A stretch of 64,000 nt of DNA from an uncultured Bacteroidota bacterium (lineage in GTDB: Bacteria > Bacteroidota > Bacteroidia > Flavobacteriales > Flavobacteriaceae): NCBI GenBank assembly GCA_902535165.1, contig CACASE010000001.1:62001-126000 (forward strand). The letters run 5' to 3'. The position numbers were made by a program, and so were the translations under genes. This document shows, in pieces, positions 1 through 8,955 of the stretch. Each line of letters starts with the position of its first letter. Positions within the stretch are counted from its first letter, which is position 1. Below the pieces are notes generated by a model. That model was not told where the DNA came from. It searched no databases and was given only the letters and a program-made list of their open reading frames with translations.

Positions 1-39
1 GTGCGCTATAATACTAATCTTAATTTTAATTATTTCTGA
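1..39 (+). CDS. Possible C-terminal end of an outer-membrane beta-barrel protein (partial)
   Basis: Frame 1 is open from the window edge and stops at TGA 37-39, reading VRYNTNLNFNYF. The residues alternate polar and non-polar and end in Phe, as the last strand of outer-membrane barrels usually does; the TonB receptor at 41-44 kb ends similarly in TYRF. It would converge on the dCMP deaminase gene. Twelve codons are too few to be sure and the frame could be open by chance. Confidence 0.3.
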   Translation: MRYNTNLNFNYF

Positions 40-56
40 AAAAATAAATTCAAAAA

Positions 57-482
57 TTAAAGATCAGTAATTTGATCAACTTGAACCCCAGCATTAATCA
101 AAAAATCTAATCCAGATCTGTCTTTATATTCATTAATGTAGACTACTCGCTTAATGCCGGATTGAAAAATCAACTTACTACATTCCGTACATGGTGACAA
201 AGTAACATAAAGGGTTGCTCCAATACTGGATTGAGTTGAAGCTGCAACTTTCATAATTGCATTTGCCTCAGCATGTAAAACATACCACTTGGTATACCCC
301 TCATCATCTTCACAATTATTATCCAGTCCAGTTGGGGTTCCATTATATCCGTCAGAAATAATCATTCGGTCCTTAACGATTAAAGCTCCTACTTGTCTTC
401 TTTTACAATAAGATAACTTAGCCCATTCACTGGCCATTTTTAAATAAGCCTTATCGTACTTTAATTGTTTTTTATCAATCAT
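57..482 (-). CDS. Deoxycytidylate (dCMP) deaminase family protein
   Basis: A zinc-dependent cytidine/deoxycytidylate deaminase of about 141 residues, expected to deaminate dCMP to dUMP in the cytosol to supply dTTP synthesis. The HAE motif (residues 70-72) gives the zinc ligand and catalytic Glu, and PCTEC (97-101) gives the two Cys ligands. The ORF track starts at 518, inside the neighbouring hupE-like gene. I prefer the ATG at 482 (MIDKKQ), which removes that overlap and gives the usual family length. It lies 5 bp downstream of the HupE-like gene on the same strand, so the two are probably co-transcribed. A ComE-type competence deaminase is less likely without com genes nearby. Confidence 0.88.
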   Translation of the reverse strand: MIDKKQLKYDKAYLKMASEWAKLSYCKRRQVGALIVKDRMIISDGYNGTPTGLDNNCEDDEGYTKWYVLHAEANAIMKVAASTQSSIGATLYVTLSPCTECSKLIFQSGIKRVVYINEYKDRSGLDFLINAGVQVDQITDL

Positions 483-487
483 TATTT

Positions 488-1057
488 CTAAATAAATATT
501 AATATAGTTAATAAACAAACTATAATTGAAATTAATCGAACGTAATTTTTTCTAAAGCCAGGATTGATTAAAAATAAAATTGAGTTCAAAATCAAAATTG
601 AAGTTGCTATTAAAATTTGTGCTGTTTCAACACCAAATGAAAAACCAATCAATGCTACTAGATCGACACCATCGTTGAATGTTATTTGATTAAAAAAGTT
701 TGCAAAACCAAATCCGTGAATTAATCCAAAAAATAAAGCAATTAGAATTGTTAAATAACTGATTTTTTGAGTGGACTTTAAAAAAAATAGATTTGTTAGA
801 GCAGAAATAATTATAGTTACTGGAATTAAAAACTCAATAATGTCGGAGTTTGGTTTATATATACTGTATGATGAAATTACTAAAGACATTGAATGGCCAA
901 TTGTAAAAAAAGTAACAATCCAAAATAATTTTTTCCAACTTTTAAATGAGTACACAACTGAAATTGAAACAAGAAATAGCAAATGATCATAAGCACCTAT
1001 GTCCATTATATGACTAAATCCAATTTCTAAATAAAAGATGATTTGATCTAAATTCAT
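488..1057 (-). CDS. HupE/UreJ-like integral membrane protein
   Basis: 189-residue polytopic membrane protein of the HupE/UreJ type, a family linked to nickel or other metal handling, although many Bacteroidota members have no hydrogenase or urease partner. Visible family motifs are GFSHIMDIGAYDHLLFL near residues 13-29, FTIGHSMSL near 51-59 and GLIHGFGFA near 111-119; their histidines and aspartates are the likely metal ligands. About six hydrophobic segments can be drawn. It overlaps the TerB/DnaJ gene by 4 bp (ATGA) and is followed by the dCMP deaminase gene, so it sits in the middle of a three-gene operon. The substrate is unknown; no hydrogenase or urease genes are in the window. Confidence 0.82.
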   Translation of the reverse strand: MNLDQIIFYLEIGFSHIMDIGAYDHLLFLVSISVVYSFKSWKKLFWIVTFFTIGHSMSLVISSYSIYKPNSDIIEFLIPVTIIISALTNLFFLKSTQKISYLTILIALFFGLIHGFGFANFFNQITFNDGVDLVALIGFSFGVETAQILIATSILILNSILFLINPGFRKNYVRLISIIVCLLTILIFI

Positions 1058-1755
1058 ATTCCTCTTTGTTTTTTGATGTTTTCATATGCAGCTTGAATTT
1101 TAGAAAATTTTTCCTTTGCTGCCTTTACATAAACTTCTCCTAAATTTTGAACTTTATCAGGATGATGTTTTTTTGCTAATTCTCTGTAAGCTTTTTTCAA
1201 TTCATCATTAGTACAGTTTTTATCAATCTCTAAAATTTTATAATCAGAATCAGAAGATTTAAAGAACATCGCTTTAATACTTTCAAAATCTATTCTTGAA
1301 ATATTTAAATATCTAGTGAATTCTAGCAACTTCTCAATTTCACTTTTTGAAACATTTCCATCAGCCTTAGCAATATTAAAAAGAAAATGAATCAATTGAA
1401 GGCGCGTCCCATAAGTTGTTCTCCTTAAAAAAAAACTACATATTTTTTCAGCAGAAATATTTCTTTTATCAATATTATTATTGAACTGTTTAAATAAAAC
1501 TTCGGCTCTCGCTTGACCATATATTGAAATAAAATAATTTCTTACATATTGAAGTTCCTTTTGGGAAACATTTCCATCTGATTTAATTAAGATGGATGCT
1601 AAAGCCAATAGATTTAACTCAAACTCCTTTTTAATATTGTTTCTAATTTTTATGAAACTATTTTTATCTATTTGATGTCCAATAAATAAACCGATAAAAA
1701 ATCCTGGTAACCTAAAAATATAAAACCCAATAATTCCTAAAATCCACTTATACAT
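1054..1755 (-). CDS. TerB-like and DnaJ-domain membrane protein (DjlA-like)
   Basis: 233 residues in three parts. The N-terminal 30 residues form a Gly- and Phe-rich membrane segment as in DjlA. Residues about 40-145 hold a helical TerB-like domain with two acidic repeats (IKSDGNVSQKE and AKADGNVSKSE) that resemble its metal-binding loops. Residues about 165-233 form a J domain with the HPD signature (KKHHPDKVQ). It is expected to act as a membrane-tethered cochaperone stimulating DnaK on the cytosolic side. It is first in the operon with the HupE-like and dCMP deaminase genes. A TAnnTTTG box lies 12 bp upstream of the ATG. Confidence 0.85.
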   Translation of the reverse strand: MYKWILGIIGFYIFRLPGFFIGLFIGHQIDKNSFIKIRNNIKKEFELNLLALASILIKSDGNVSQKELQYVRNYFISIYGQARAEVLFKQFNNNIDKRNISAEKICSFFLRRTTYGTRLQLIHFLFNIAKADGNVSKSEIEKLLEFTRYLNISRIDFESIKAMFFKSSDSDYKILEIDKNCTNDELKKAYRELAKKHHPDKVQNLGEVYVKAAKEKFSKIQAAYENIKKQRGI

Positions 1756-1766
1756 GATATGATATT

Positions 1767-1774
1767 CAAATTTA
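1767..1774 (-). promoter_or_regulatory. Candidate Bacteroidota -7 box for the TerB/DnaJ operon
   Basis: TAAATTTG on the minus strand matches the TAnnTTTG -7 consensus and lies 12 bp before the ATG at 1755. I see no well-spaced -33 TTG. The predicted leader is only a few bases long. Confidence 0.4.
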
Positions 1775-1799
1775 CAAATGTCAATTAATAGTTCTTTAT

Positions 1800-1807
1800 T
1801 ATATTTG
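1800..1807 (+). promoter_or_regulatory. Candidate Bacteroidota -7 box for the bacilliredoxin gene
   Basis: TATATTTG matches TAnnTTTG and sits 13 bp before the ATG at 1821. With the minus-strand box at 1767-1774 it makes a compact divergent promoter region of about 65 bp between the two start codons. Confidence 0.45.
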
Positions 1808-1820
1808 AAAAAATAAAATT

Positions 1821-2228
1821 ATGTATCCAGAAGAAGTAGTAAAACCAATGAAATTAGAATTAACATCTAATGGATTTGTTGAATTATCAAATGATGATGA
1901 TATCAAAAAATTAATTGATGATGATACATCAGTGATAATGGTAAATTCTGTTTGTGGTTGTGCTGCAGCAAATGCTAGACCAGGTGTTATAATGTCATTA
2001 AATAATGATAAAACTCCAAAAAATTTATATACAGTTTTTGCTGGAGTTGATAGAGAAGCTACTAATTCAGCTCGTGAATTAATGTTCCCTTTTCCTCCAT
2101 CATCTCCTTGTATTGCATTATTTAAAAATGGCGAGCTAGTCCACATGCTTGAAAGACATCATATTGAGGGAAGAGAAGCAAGTTTAATTTCCGAAAACTT
2201 AAAACAAGCTTACAACGAGTATTGCTAA
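1821..2228 (+). CDS. BrxA/BrxB family bacilliredoxin (YphP/YqiW type)
   Basis: 135-residue thioredoxin-fold protein with the family start MYPEEVVKPM and the active-site CGC motif in NSVCGCAAANARPG (residues about 50-56). In Firmicutes these proteins remove bacillithiol from S-bacillithiolated proteins; many Bacteroidota carry the family too. It is a cytosolic single-gene unit, convergent with the histidine kinase gene, whose stop abuts its own end (2228/2229). Length and motif are normal. The thiol partner in this organism is not shown by the sequence, so a general disulfide reductase role is possible. Confidence 0.88.
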   Translation: MYPEEVVKPMKLELTSNGFVELSNDDDIKKLIDDDTSVIMVNSVCGCAAANARPGVIMSLNNDKTPKNLYTVFAGVDREATNSARELMFPFPPSSPCIALFKNGELVHMLERHHIEGREASLISENLKQAYNEYC

Positions 2229-3719
2229 CTAGTCTGAAATAGGTAATTCAATTTTAAAAATAGTACTCCCCTTTTTTGAACTAAAATCTATGTTTCCTTT
2301 GTAATTAGTTACAAGATTTTTTATTATACTAAGCCCTAATCCCATCCCCTTTGACTTAGTAGTGAATTTTGGTTCAAATATTTTTTCCTTTATATTTTTT
2401 GGAACACCAACTCCATTATCCTGGATTTCTATAATTCCCTTTTTTCGCAATTTTTTAATACTAACAGTGATTTTTGGATCTTCAACATTTTCTGTTGCTT
2501 GAATTGAATTCTTAACTAAATTAGTTATGATTCTAATCAGGTTAGTACGGTCAATTTTAACTTTAAGACTTTCAATTTTAGATTCAAAATCTATACTATT
2601 TTCTTTAAAAATTTCGAGTGCCAATTTTGTTGTTGAAATAATATCAATGTTCTCATTTTTTTGTGCAGGCATTTCAGCAAAATGTGAAAAGGCTGTTGAA
2701 ATTGAACTCAGCACATCTATTTGTTGAACTAAAGTATCACTAAAATCCTCCATTTTTTCTTGAATTTTGGGATCATTAGGGTTGAACTTAAGCTTAAAAT
2801 TTTGAACACTTAATTTCATTGGAGTAAGTGGATTCTTAATTTCATGTGCAACTTGCTTGGCCATTTCTCTCCAAGCTAACTCTCTTTGAGATTTAGATAA
2901 TTTTTTAACATTTTCATCAATTTGACTAACCATGTTATTATATGAGCTAACAAGTGTAAACATCTCTTTACTTGAAACGCTAGTTCTAATTTTCTTATTC
3001 AATTTATCTAATCTCATTTGTCTCATTTTTTTAACTAATTCTGATATCGGATTGGTAATATAAAGTGAGACAAAATATGATATGATAATTGCTAAAACAA
3101 ATAACAAAATGTATACCTGTGCAATATTAATTATAAAGGACCTAATCTCGTAGGCATTTAATTTATCATCATCAACATATGGTAGATTTAATATCCATAT
3201 TGGCTTGCCATAAATATCCAATATGTAAGAAAAGGATGATCGAATCAATTGATTTTCTGATTCATTTTTTTTCACAAGTTTTGAACTAGTTGAAGATCCC
3301 AAATCATTAATCAATAATTCATCTAATTTAGTTGTAACATTATCGTCAACTGTAGAGCCAATCAAGGTTCCATCTAAATCATATAAACTGAAATTAATAT
3401 TTTGAACATCTGAAATCTTGAAGATTTCATCTTTTAAATCTTCATCTAAAACTGTACTAATATTTATACCAACGTCAGGTCTTCTATTGAACAGATAAGA
3501 CAGTTGATTGTCTGGCTGTAGAGATTTTTCATTAAAAAGAATATTAAAAGCTCTTTGAAGCTGCGCTTCTTTTCTATCTAATCTTAGCTCATGATAATAT
3601 AATGAGTTATCACGAATTTGAAAACTAGTAGTAATCCCAATTAATAAAAAGGATACAAAAACTAGTAGAATCATAGCAAAGAAGATTCTAGTTCTCAATA
3701 ATAAATATGGCTCCTTCAT
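2229..3719 (-). CDS. Sensor histidine kinase, NtrY-like (orphan)
   Basis: 496-residue inner-membrane sensor kinase. There is one TM helix at about 10-30, a periplasmic sensor region to about 190, a second TM at about 195-218, a HAMP linker, then the HisKA H-box HEIKNPLTPMKL (phosphorylated His near 293). The HATPase domain shows the N-box (NLVKNSIQAT), G1 (DNGVGVP) and G2 (GMGLGLSI). The NPLTP variant is typical of NtrY/AtoS-like kinases that drive NtrC-type regulators. No response regulator is adjacent, so its partner lies outside the window. An inverted repeat sits just upstream of the start. The sensed signal is unknown. Confidence 0.9.
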   Translation of the reverse strand: MKEPYLLLRTRIFFAMILLVFVSFLLIGITTSFQIRDNSLYYHELRLDRKEAQLQRAFNILFNEKSLQPDNQLSYLFNRRPDVGINISTVLDEDLKDEIFKISDVQNINFSLYDLDGTLIGSTVDDNVTTKLDELLINDLGSSTSSKLVKKNESENQLIRSSFSYILDIYGKPIWILNLPYVDDDKLNAYEIRSFIINIAQVYILLFVLAIIISYFVSLYITNPISELVKKMRQMRLDKLNKKIRTSVSSKEMFTLVSSYNNMVSQIDENVKKLSKSQRELAWREMAKQVAHEIKNPLTPMKLSVQNFKLKFNPNDPKIQEKMEDFSDTLVQQIDVLSSISTAFSHFAEMPAQKNENIDIISTTKLALEIFKENSIDFESKIESLKVKIDRTNLIRIITNLVKNSIQATENVEDPKITVSIKKLRKKGIIEIQDNGVGVPKNIKEKIFEPKFTTKSKGMGLGLSIIKNLVTNYKGNIDFSSKKGSTIFKIELPISD

Positions 3720-3723
3720 AAAT

Positions 3724-3742
3724 GACTATATCTAAAATAGTC
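3724..3742. promoter_or_regulatory. Inverted repeat upstream of the histidine kinase gene
   Basis: GACTAT, 7-bp spacer, ATAGTC: perfect 6-bp arms starting 5 bp before the kinase ATG and about 50 bp before the divergent serine hydrolase gene. It could be an operator or a small leader hairpin; no protein is known to bind it. Confidence 0.35.
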
Positions 3743-3794
3743 AAAATCAAAAATTATTCCACTTAATATTTTTTATTTTAATACATTAGAGCAG

Positions 3795-4958
3795 ATGAAG
3801 AAAAGAACAATTATACTTTTTATATGTTCAATATTTATATGTCTTGGAATTATTTTCAAATCAGAAACTGTTTACCTATATGACTTGGTTAAAATAATTG
3901 TAAAAATCAAAAGAACTACTGCAGATATTACGGACTACAAGTATTTTGATAACATTACTATTCCAAAAAGTAAGAATCCAAAGTCATGGTCCATTCATGA
4001 TAGCTATAATAATGTAAACCCCACAGAAAAGTTGGACAGTATTCATAGTGAATTAGGAACTGTAGCTTTTTTAATAATTAAAAATGATTCTATATGGCAT
4101 GAAAAATATTATGAGGGCTACAATGAAAATTCACTTAGTAATTCTTTTTCAATTTCAAAAAGTATTGTTGCCGCAATTATGGGTAGAGCTATAATGGAAG
4201 GATATCTTTCTGGATTAGATCAAAAGGTTGGAGATTTTATTCCAGAGTTTAGCTCTGGCTTAGCCAGTAACTTAACCGTTGGAGATTTGTCAAGCATGTC
4301 CTCAGGTATGAAATGGACAGAAGATTATAAAAATATTTTTGGAGTAACTGCAAGAGCATATGTTGGAACTGGATTGGAGGAACTTATAAAATCTAGGCCT
4401 ATTATTTCAGAACCAGGCAAATCATTTAAGTATTTGAGTGGTGATACTCAATTATTAGCAATGACGATAGAAAAGGCAACCGGTAGAAAAATATCCGATC
4501 TTGTTTATGAATGGTTTTGGGACCCAATGGGTGCAGAGAATGATGCTCTTTGGCAAGTAGATAATGCAAAAACTAACATGGAAAAAGCCTATTGTTGCTT
4601 TAATTCCAATGCTAGAGATTTTGCAAGATTTGGAAAACTTTTTAAAGATAATGGATATTGGGATGGAGAAACTCTTCTGGATTCATCATTTACAAGAAAA
4701 GTTACGTCTCCAAGATTTAAGGAGAGTCCCCACTACGGATATGGTTTTTGGATAGGGAAATACAACAGTATGGATTTTTTTGCAATGAGAGGTCATCTAG
4801 GTCAGCATGTATTTGTTTTTCCAGATCAAAATATAATGATTGTTAGATTAGGAAAACGTCAAGATAAAAAAACTGAAAGAGAGATATATCCTAGAGATCA
4901 ACAAGTTTATCTTGAGGAAGCATTTAATATGTTAAAAATATATTTTGATGAAGTCTAA
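3795..4958 (+). CDS. Serine hydrolase of the beta-lactamase / class C PBP-like family
   Basis: 387 residues with a short N-terminal hydrophobic anchor or signal (about 5-25), then a beta-lactamase fold. The catalytic SxxK tetrad is SISK in SNSFSISKSIV (near residue 118). The second motif is YLS (FKYLSGD), a Y-x-S variant of Y-x-N. A C-terminal HLG stands in for the KTG-like third motif (MRGHLGQH). Family members act as esterases, D-aminopeptidases or peptidoglycan-peptide hydrolases in the periplasm, so real beta-lactamase activity should not be assumed. Its end overlaps the peptide-type ABC ATPase gene by 11 bp, which suggests a shared role in peptide or muropeptide uptake; that link is inference. 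Confidence 0.85.
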   Translation: MKKRTIILFICSIFICLGIIFKSETVYLYDLVKIIVKIKRTTADITDYKYFDNITIPKSKNPKSWSIHDSYNNVNPTEKLDSIHSELGTVAFLIIKNDSIWHEKYYEGYNENSLSNSFSISKSIVAAIMGRAIMEGYLSGLDQKVGDFIPEFSSGLASNLTVGDLSSMSSGMKWTEDYKNIFGVTARAYVGTGLEELIKSRPIISEPGKSFKYLSGDTQLLAMTIEKATGRKISDLVYEWFWDPMGAENDALWQVDNAKTNMEKAYCCFNSNARDFARFGKLFKDNGYWDGETLLDSSFTRKVTSPRFKESPHYGYGFWIGKYNSMDFFAMRGHLGQHVFVFPDQNIMIVRLGKRQDKKTEREIYPRDQQVYLEEAFNMLKIYFDEV

Positions 4959-6456
4959 ATTAATCTCAGTAAATAACTTAAAAGTATCATCAGAAAATAA
5001 AAAATTAGTTAAAGGAATTTCATTTGATCTTCACAGAAATGAAATTCTTGGAATTATTGGTGAATCAGGCAGTGGAAAATCACTAACTGCTCTTAGCATT
5101 TTATCACTTATAAAATTCAAAGGGCTTAATCAGGGTGGTGAAATTTTTTATGCTGATGAATTAATTGATAAAAACAATCAGGATAATATTATTAGGAATG
5201 AGATTTCTATAATTTTTCAAGATCCAATGAGTTATTTAAACCCAAGCATGAAATGCGGCGAACAGATTGCAGAGGCCTTAAAAATTAAAGATAAAAATCA
5301 AGTTTTGAGTTTAATTAATAAGGTTAAGATTGATGAACCTGAACTGACATATAATAAGTATCCTCACCAATTAAGCGGAGGTCAACAACAAAGAATAATG
5401 ATAGCTATTGCAATTGCTAAAGAGCCTAACTTAATAATTGCTGATGAGGCTACTTCATCGTTGGATAGTCTTATAAAAAAAGATATCATTAATCTTTTGA
5501 TGGAATTGAAGAATGAATATAAACTTAGTCTTATTATTGTAAGTCACAACCTAAATTTAATATCCAAAATCTCTAATTACGTTTTGGTAATGAATGATGG
5601 GTTAATTGTTGAAGAAGGATCAACCAATAAAGTTTTTAAAAATCCAAAAGAGAATTACACAAAAAAACTTATTGATCAAAACAATAAATTAAAAAAAAGC
5701 AAAAGAAAGAAAATCGTTAAGGCTAATAAAATTATGAGCATAGAAAATTTAGAATTATCAATTAAAGGAAAATATATATTGCAAAATATAAGTTTTAAAA
5801 TTATTGAGGGAGAAACTATTGGTATAATTGGACAGTCAGGGTCAGGCAAAACAACAATATCAAAATGTATCATTGGTTTTTATAAAAACTATGATGGTAA
5901 AATACATTACAAAGGGAAAGAGATTAAATCGATCAGTAGGTATAATTTGAGTAAAGAAATTCAACTAATATTTCAAGACCCATATTCAGCATTAAATCCA
6001 AATATCAAAATTATAGATCAAATAAAGGAACCAATGAAAGTTCATTTTAAATTAAGTAATGATGAATTAAACAATAAGGCGTGTGATTATTTAAATAAGG
6101 TAAAATTAAAAGAAGATTTATATCACAAATACCCTTCAGAATTATCTGGAGGCGAGAGACAAAGGGTAGTAATAGCAAGAGCTTTATGCTTAAAGCCAAA
6201 GCTTATAATATGCGATGAATGTGTTTCTGCCTTAGATAAATCAATTCAATTTTCTGTACTTAAATTATTGGATAATTTAAAGAAAGAAATGAAACTAACT
6301 TATATTTTTATTTCTCATGATCTTGCACTCGTTAAAATTATGTCTGATAGAATTATTGTTTTAAAAGACGGTCAAATAGTAGATGAAAATACCACTAATA
6401 ATCTATTTAAAAATCCAAAAAATTATACCAAAAAGCTCATTGATGCAATAATATAA
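4948..6456 (+). CDS. Double-NBD ABC transporter ATPase, oligopeptide type (DppD-DppF/YejF-like)
   Basis: One polypeptide carries two complete ABC nucleotide-binding domains. NBD1 has Walker A GESGSGKS (about 37), signature LSGGQQQR and Walker B LIIADEATSSLD. NBD2 (from about 265) has GQSGSGKT, LSGGERQR and LIICDECVSALD. The arrangement equals fused DppD and DppF, as in YejF, which power peptide or microcin C-type importers. No permease or binding-protein gene is adjacent, so the membrane partners are encoded elsewhere. The track starts at TTG 4945; ATG 4948 is preferable. The start overlaps the serine hydrolase gene by 11 bp, and a small membrane-protein gene follows after 1 bp. Confidence 0.88.
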   Translation: MKSKLISVNNLKVSSENKKLVKGISFDLHRNEILGIIGESGSGKSLTALSILSLIKFKGLNQGGEIFYADELIDKNNQDNIIRNEISIIFQDPMSYLNPSMKCGEQIAEALKIKDKNQVLSLINKVKIDEPELTYNKYPHQLSGGQQQRIMIAIAIAKEPNLIIADEATSSLDSLIKKDIINLLMELKNEYKLSLIIVSHNLNLISKISNYVLVMNDGLIVEEGSTNKVFKNPKENYTKKLIDQNNKLKKSKRKKIVKANKIMSIENLELSIKGKYILQNISFKIIEGETIGIIGQSGSGKTTISKCIIGFYKNYDGKIHYKGKEIKSISRYNLSKEIQLIFQDPYSALNPNIKIIDQIKEPMKVHFKLSNDELNNKACDYLNKVKLKEDLYHKYPSELSGGERQRVVIARALCLKPKLIICDECVSALDKSIQFSVLKLLDNLKKEMKLTYIFISHDLALVKIMSDRIIVLKDGQIVDENTTNNLFKNPKNYTKKLIDAII

Positions 6457-6457
6457 A

Positions 6458-6802
6458 ATGACCGACACTTTATTAATTATTGATTCGCTTCTAAAATATA
6501 TATCACTCATATTTCTAATTTATTGCTCTATAAACTTTTGTTATAAATTAATTTTAAAAAAACAATATTCAATTAATGATTTTAGGATATCCCTAATTAC
6601 TTTAATTTTTGTTTTTTTTAAATTTTCAGCCTCTCTTTTGTGGATATTTTCTGATCTAATTTTTGAAGAAAAAAACTTAGTAACTTTTTTTATTGTTTTA
6701 TTGGGATTTTATTTACATAACAAGGTAGTTGAGTCAAGAAAAAAATTTTTTAGGTTGTTTATTTTCTATTCTATATCAATTTATTTTCTGATGATGACTT
6801 AA
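6458..6802 (+). CDS. Small hypothetical membrane protein
   Basis: 114 residues, very rich in Leu, Ile and Phe, with about four predicted membrane helices (about 9-28, 41-62, 75-90, 97-112) and Lys-rich loops. I recognise no family. It starts 1 bp after the double ABC ATPase and is followed by a hairpin, so it is the last gene of the serine hydrolase-ABC-membrane protein operon. It is too small to be a normal DppB/C-type permease. It could be an accessory subunit of the transporter, but nothing in the sequence proves it. Confidence 0.6.
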   Translation: MTDTLLIIDSLLKYISLIFLIYCSINFCYKLILKKQYSINDFRISLITLIFVFFKFSASLLWIFSDLIFEEKNLVTFFIVLLGFYLHNKVVESRKKFFRLFIFYSISIYFLMMT

Positions 6803-6811
6803 AAGCAAAAA

Positions 6812-6829
6812 ACACTCTTAGAAGAGTGT
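6812..6829. terminator. Candidate intrinsic terminator after the ABC operon
   Basis: ACACTCT, loop TAGA, AGAGTGT: a perfect 7-bp stem 10 bp after the stop codon. It is preceded by an A-run and followed by only a weak CTTA tail on the plus strand, so efficiency is uncertain. Confidence 0.55.
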
Positions 6830-6873
6830 CTTAGGCTAAACAAACTATGAAAAACTAAAAAATAAAATTAGTT

Positions 6874-6881
6874 TAAATTTG
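6874..6881 (+). promoter_or_regulatory. Candidate -7 box for gpsA
   Basis: TAAATTTG, a full match to TAnnTTTG, 28 bp before the gpsA ATG and downstream of the hairpin that ends the previous operon. No clear TTG is seen at -33. Confidence 0.45.
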
Positions 6882-6909
6882 TTTCGAATTTTATTAAAGA
6901 ATTGTTAAA

Positions 6910-7905
6910 ATGAATTTTAATAAAAATATTGGTGTATTGGGAGCTGGAAGTTGGGGAACTGCTTTAGTTAAGATGCTTTCAGAGAATTGCGATAAAATTT
7001 TTTGGTACAGCAGAAATGATATTCAAATCAAAGAAATAATTAAAACAAAAAAAAATCCAAAATATTTAAAAGATTTAGAAATTGATACTGATAAAATAAG
7101 TATTAGTTCAGATTTAAATTTAATTATTGATAACTCAGATATTCTAATTATTGCTATTCCTTCACCTTATATTGAAAAAAGTTTAAATGAACATAAAACT
7201 GCCTTAGCTAATAAAATTATTTTTTCTGGATCAAAAGGTGTGATTCCAGAATCCCATTTGGTTATTACTGAACATCTCCACAAAGAATACAATATACCAT
7301 ATAAAAATTTAGGTATTTTAAGTGGTCCAACTCATGCGGAGGAAATTGCCAAAGGAAAACTATCCTACTTAACCGTTGGTTCATCAAACGATGAAATTTC
7401 AAAATATTTATCAAAAAAATTATTTTCTCCATACGTTCATACATCACTGTCTAATGATGTAATCGGAATTGAATATGCAGCAACATTAAAAAATATATAT
7501 TCAATTTTGGTTGGAATTTCTTTTGGTTTAGGCTATGGAGATAATTTTATAAGTGTATTAATTAGTCATTGCACTAAAGAAATGATAAATTTTATTAAAT
7601 CAATTGATAATGTAAAGCGTGAATTTAGCCATTCAGCATACATTGGCGACCTATTGGTAACTACATACTCTAGACATAGTAGAAATAGGACTTTTGGTGA
7701 AATGATAGGAGAAGAGCTACCTGTAAAAAAAGCTATCTCAAAAATGTCAATGATTGTTGAGGGGTATTATGCTACTAAAAATGCATATGAAATTTCAAAA
7801 TCAAAAAATATGAATTTTGAAATTATAAAAGTTGTACATGAAATATTGTACAATAATAAAAATGCAGAATTAGAATTAAAGCTTTTAGCTGAAAAACTAA
7901 ATTGA
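6910..7905 (+). CDS. gpsA: Glycerol-3-phosphate dehydrogenase [NAD(P)+]
   Basis: 331 residues, normal for GpsA. It reduces dihydroxyacetone phosphate to sn-glycerol 3-phosphate, the backbone of membrane phospholipids, in the cytosol. The N-terminal Rossmann motif is [11 protein letters not shown] (residues about 8-18). Later family blocks are [12 protein letters not shown], the catalytic Lys region [12 protein letters not shown], and [13 protein letters not shown] for substrate binding. It has its own candidate promoter. Its 3' end overlaps the convergent pheS by 9 bp. Nothing unusual otherwise. Confidence 0.95.
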   Translation: MNFNKNIGVLGAGSWGTALVKMLSENCDKIFWYSRNDIQIKEIIKTKKNPKYLKDLEIDTDKISISSDLNLIIDNSDILIIAIPSPYIEKSLNEHKTALANKIIFSGSKGVIPESHLVITEHLHKEYNIPYKNLGILSGPTHAEEIAKGKLSYLTVGSSNDEISKYLSKKLFSPYVHTSLSNDVIGIEYAATLKNIYSILVGISFGLGYGDNFISVLISHCTKEMINFIKSIDNVKREFSHSAYIGDLLVTTYSRHSRNRTFGEMIGEELPVKKAISKMSMIVEGYYATKNAYEISKSKNMNFEIIKVVHEILYNNKNAELELKLLAEKLN

Positions 7906-8913
7906 TGATCTGAACTGATTTAAAAATCTCAAATCATTTTCGTACAAGGTTCTAATATCTTCAATTTGATAAAGAAGCATAGCTATTCTTTCAATACCAA
8001 GTCCAAATGCGAATCCAGAAAATTTTTCAGTATCAATTTTACAGTTTTGTAAAACATTCGGATCAACCATACCACATCCCAATATCTCTAACCATCCAGT
8101 TCCTTTAGTTATTCTGTAATCAGCCTCAGATTGAAGACCCCAATATATATCTAGTTCTGCACTAGGCTCAGTAAATGGAAAATATGAAGGTCTTAATCTT
8201 ATTTTACTTTTTCCAAACAATTCTTTTGTAAAATGCAAAAGCGTTTGTTTTAAATCAACAAATGAAACACCCTTGTCAATGTATAGACCTTCAACCTGAT
8301 GAAAAAAACAATGTGACCTAGCAGAAATATCTTCATTTCTGTAAACCCTTCCTGGTGATATGGTTCTTATTGGCGGATCATTGTTTTCCATATGTCTTAT
8401 TTGAACTGATGAGGTATGAGTTCTTAGGAGCCAATCAGGATTTTTATTAATATAAAAGGTATCCTGCATATCCCTAGCAGGATGATACTCTGGTAAATTA
8501 AGAGCAGTAAAATTATGCCAATCATCTTCAATTTCAGGACCTTCTGAAATATCAAATCCTATTTTTAAAAATATATCGGTGATTTTATTTTTGACAATTG
8601 ATATTGGATGTCTAGACCCTAACTTTATAAAATTTGCTGGTTTAGTTAAATCGTCAAAACTTTGATCTGAGCTTGTTTTAGTAAACTTTTTCTTTTGTTT
8701 GGATAGAATTTCATTAACCTTCTCTTTAATGGAGTTAATTTTTAAACCAACTTCCCTTTTTTGAGCATCTGGTATTTCCTTTAATTTTGAAAATAAAAAG
8801 GGTACAATTCCTTTTTTAGAAATATATTTTATTCTAAATTTTTCAAGCTCATCATTATCCTTAAGTTTAATTTTTTCTAAATCAGCTATATGTTTATTTA
8901 TTTCTTCAATCAT
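7897..8913 (-). CDS. pheS: Phenylalanine--tRNA ligase alpha subunit
   Basis: 338 residues, the class II catalytic subunit that charges tRNA-Phe as an alpha2-beta2 tetramer. The N-terminal coiled coil (about 1-90) is followed by motif 1 around GSRHPIS, motif 2 in [19 protein letters not shown], the Phe pocket [12 protein letters not shown], and motif 3 [14 protein letters not shown]. pheT is not in the window, as is common in Bacteroidota where the two subunits are unlinked. It is transcribed with or just after the YqaA gene (42-bp gap) and converges on gpsA with a 9-bp overlap. Confidence 0.96.
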   Translation of the reverse strand: MIEEINKHIADLEKIKLKDNDELEKFRIKYISKKGIVPFLFSKLKEIPDAQKREVGLKINSIKEKVNEILSKQKKKFTKTSSDQSFDDLTKPANFIKLGSRHPISIVKNKITDIFLKIGFDISEGPEIEDDWHNFTALNLPEYHPARDMQDTFYINKNPDWLLRTHTSSVQIRHMENNDPPIRTISPGRVYRNEDISARSHCFFHQVEGLYIDKGVSFVDLKQTLLHFTKELFGKSKIRLRPSYFPFTEPSAELDIYWGLQSEADYRITKGTGWLEILGCGMVDPNVLQNCKIDTEKFSGFAFGLGIERIAMLLYQIEDIRTLYENDLRFLNQFRSSI

Positions 8914-8955
8914 TAATATTGCTAAAATATCTCAATAAAATCAAATTTTAAAACT

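Noticed and set aside
1799-2146. ORF of 115 residues on the minus strand
   Set aside because: Shadow of the bacilliredoxin gene on the opposite strand; no family pattern.
3795-4958. Calling the serine hydrolase a true beta-lactamase
   Set aside because: The second and third motifs are variant (YLS, HLG), and family members include many esterases and peptidases.
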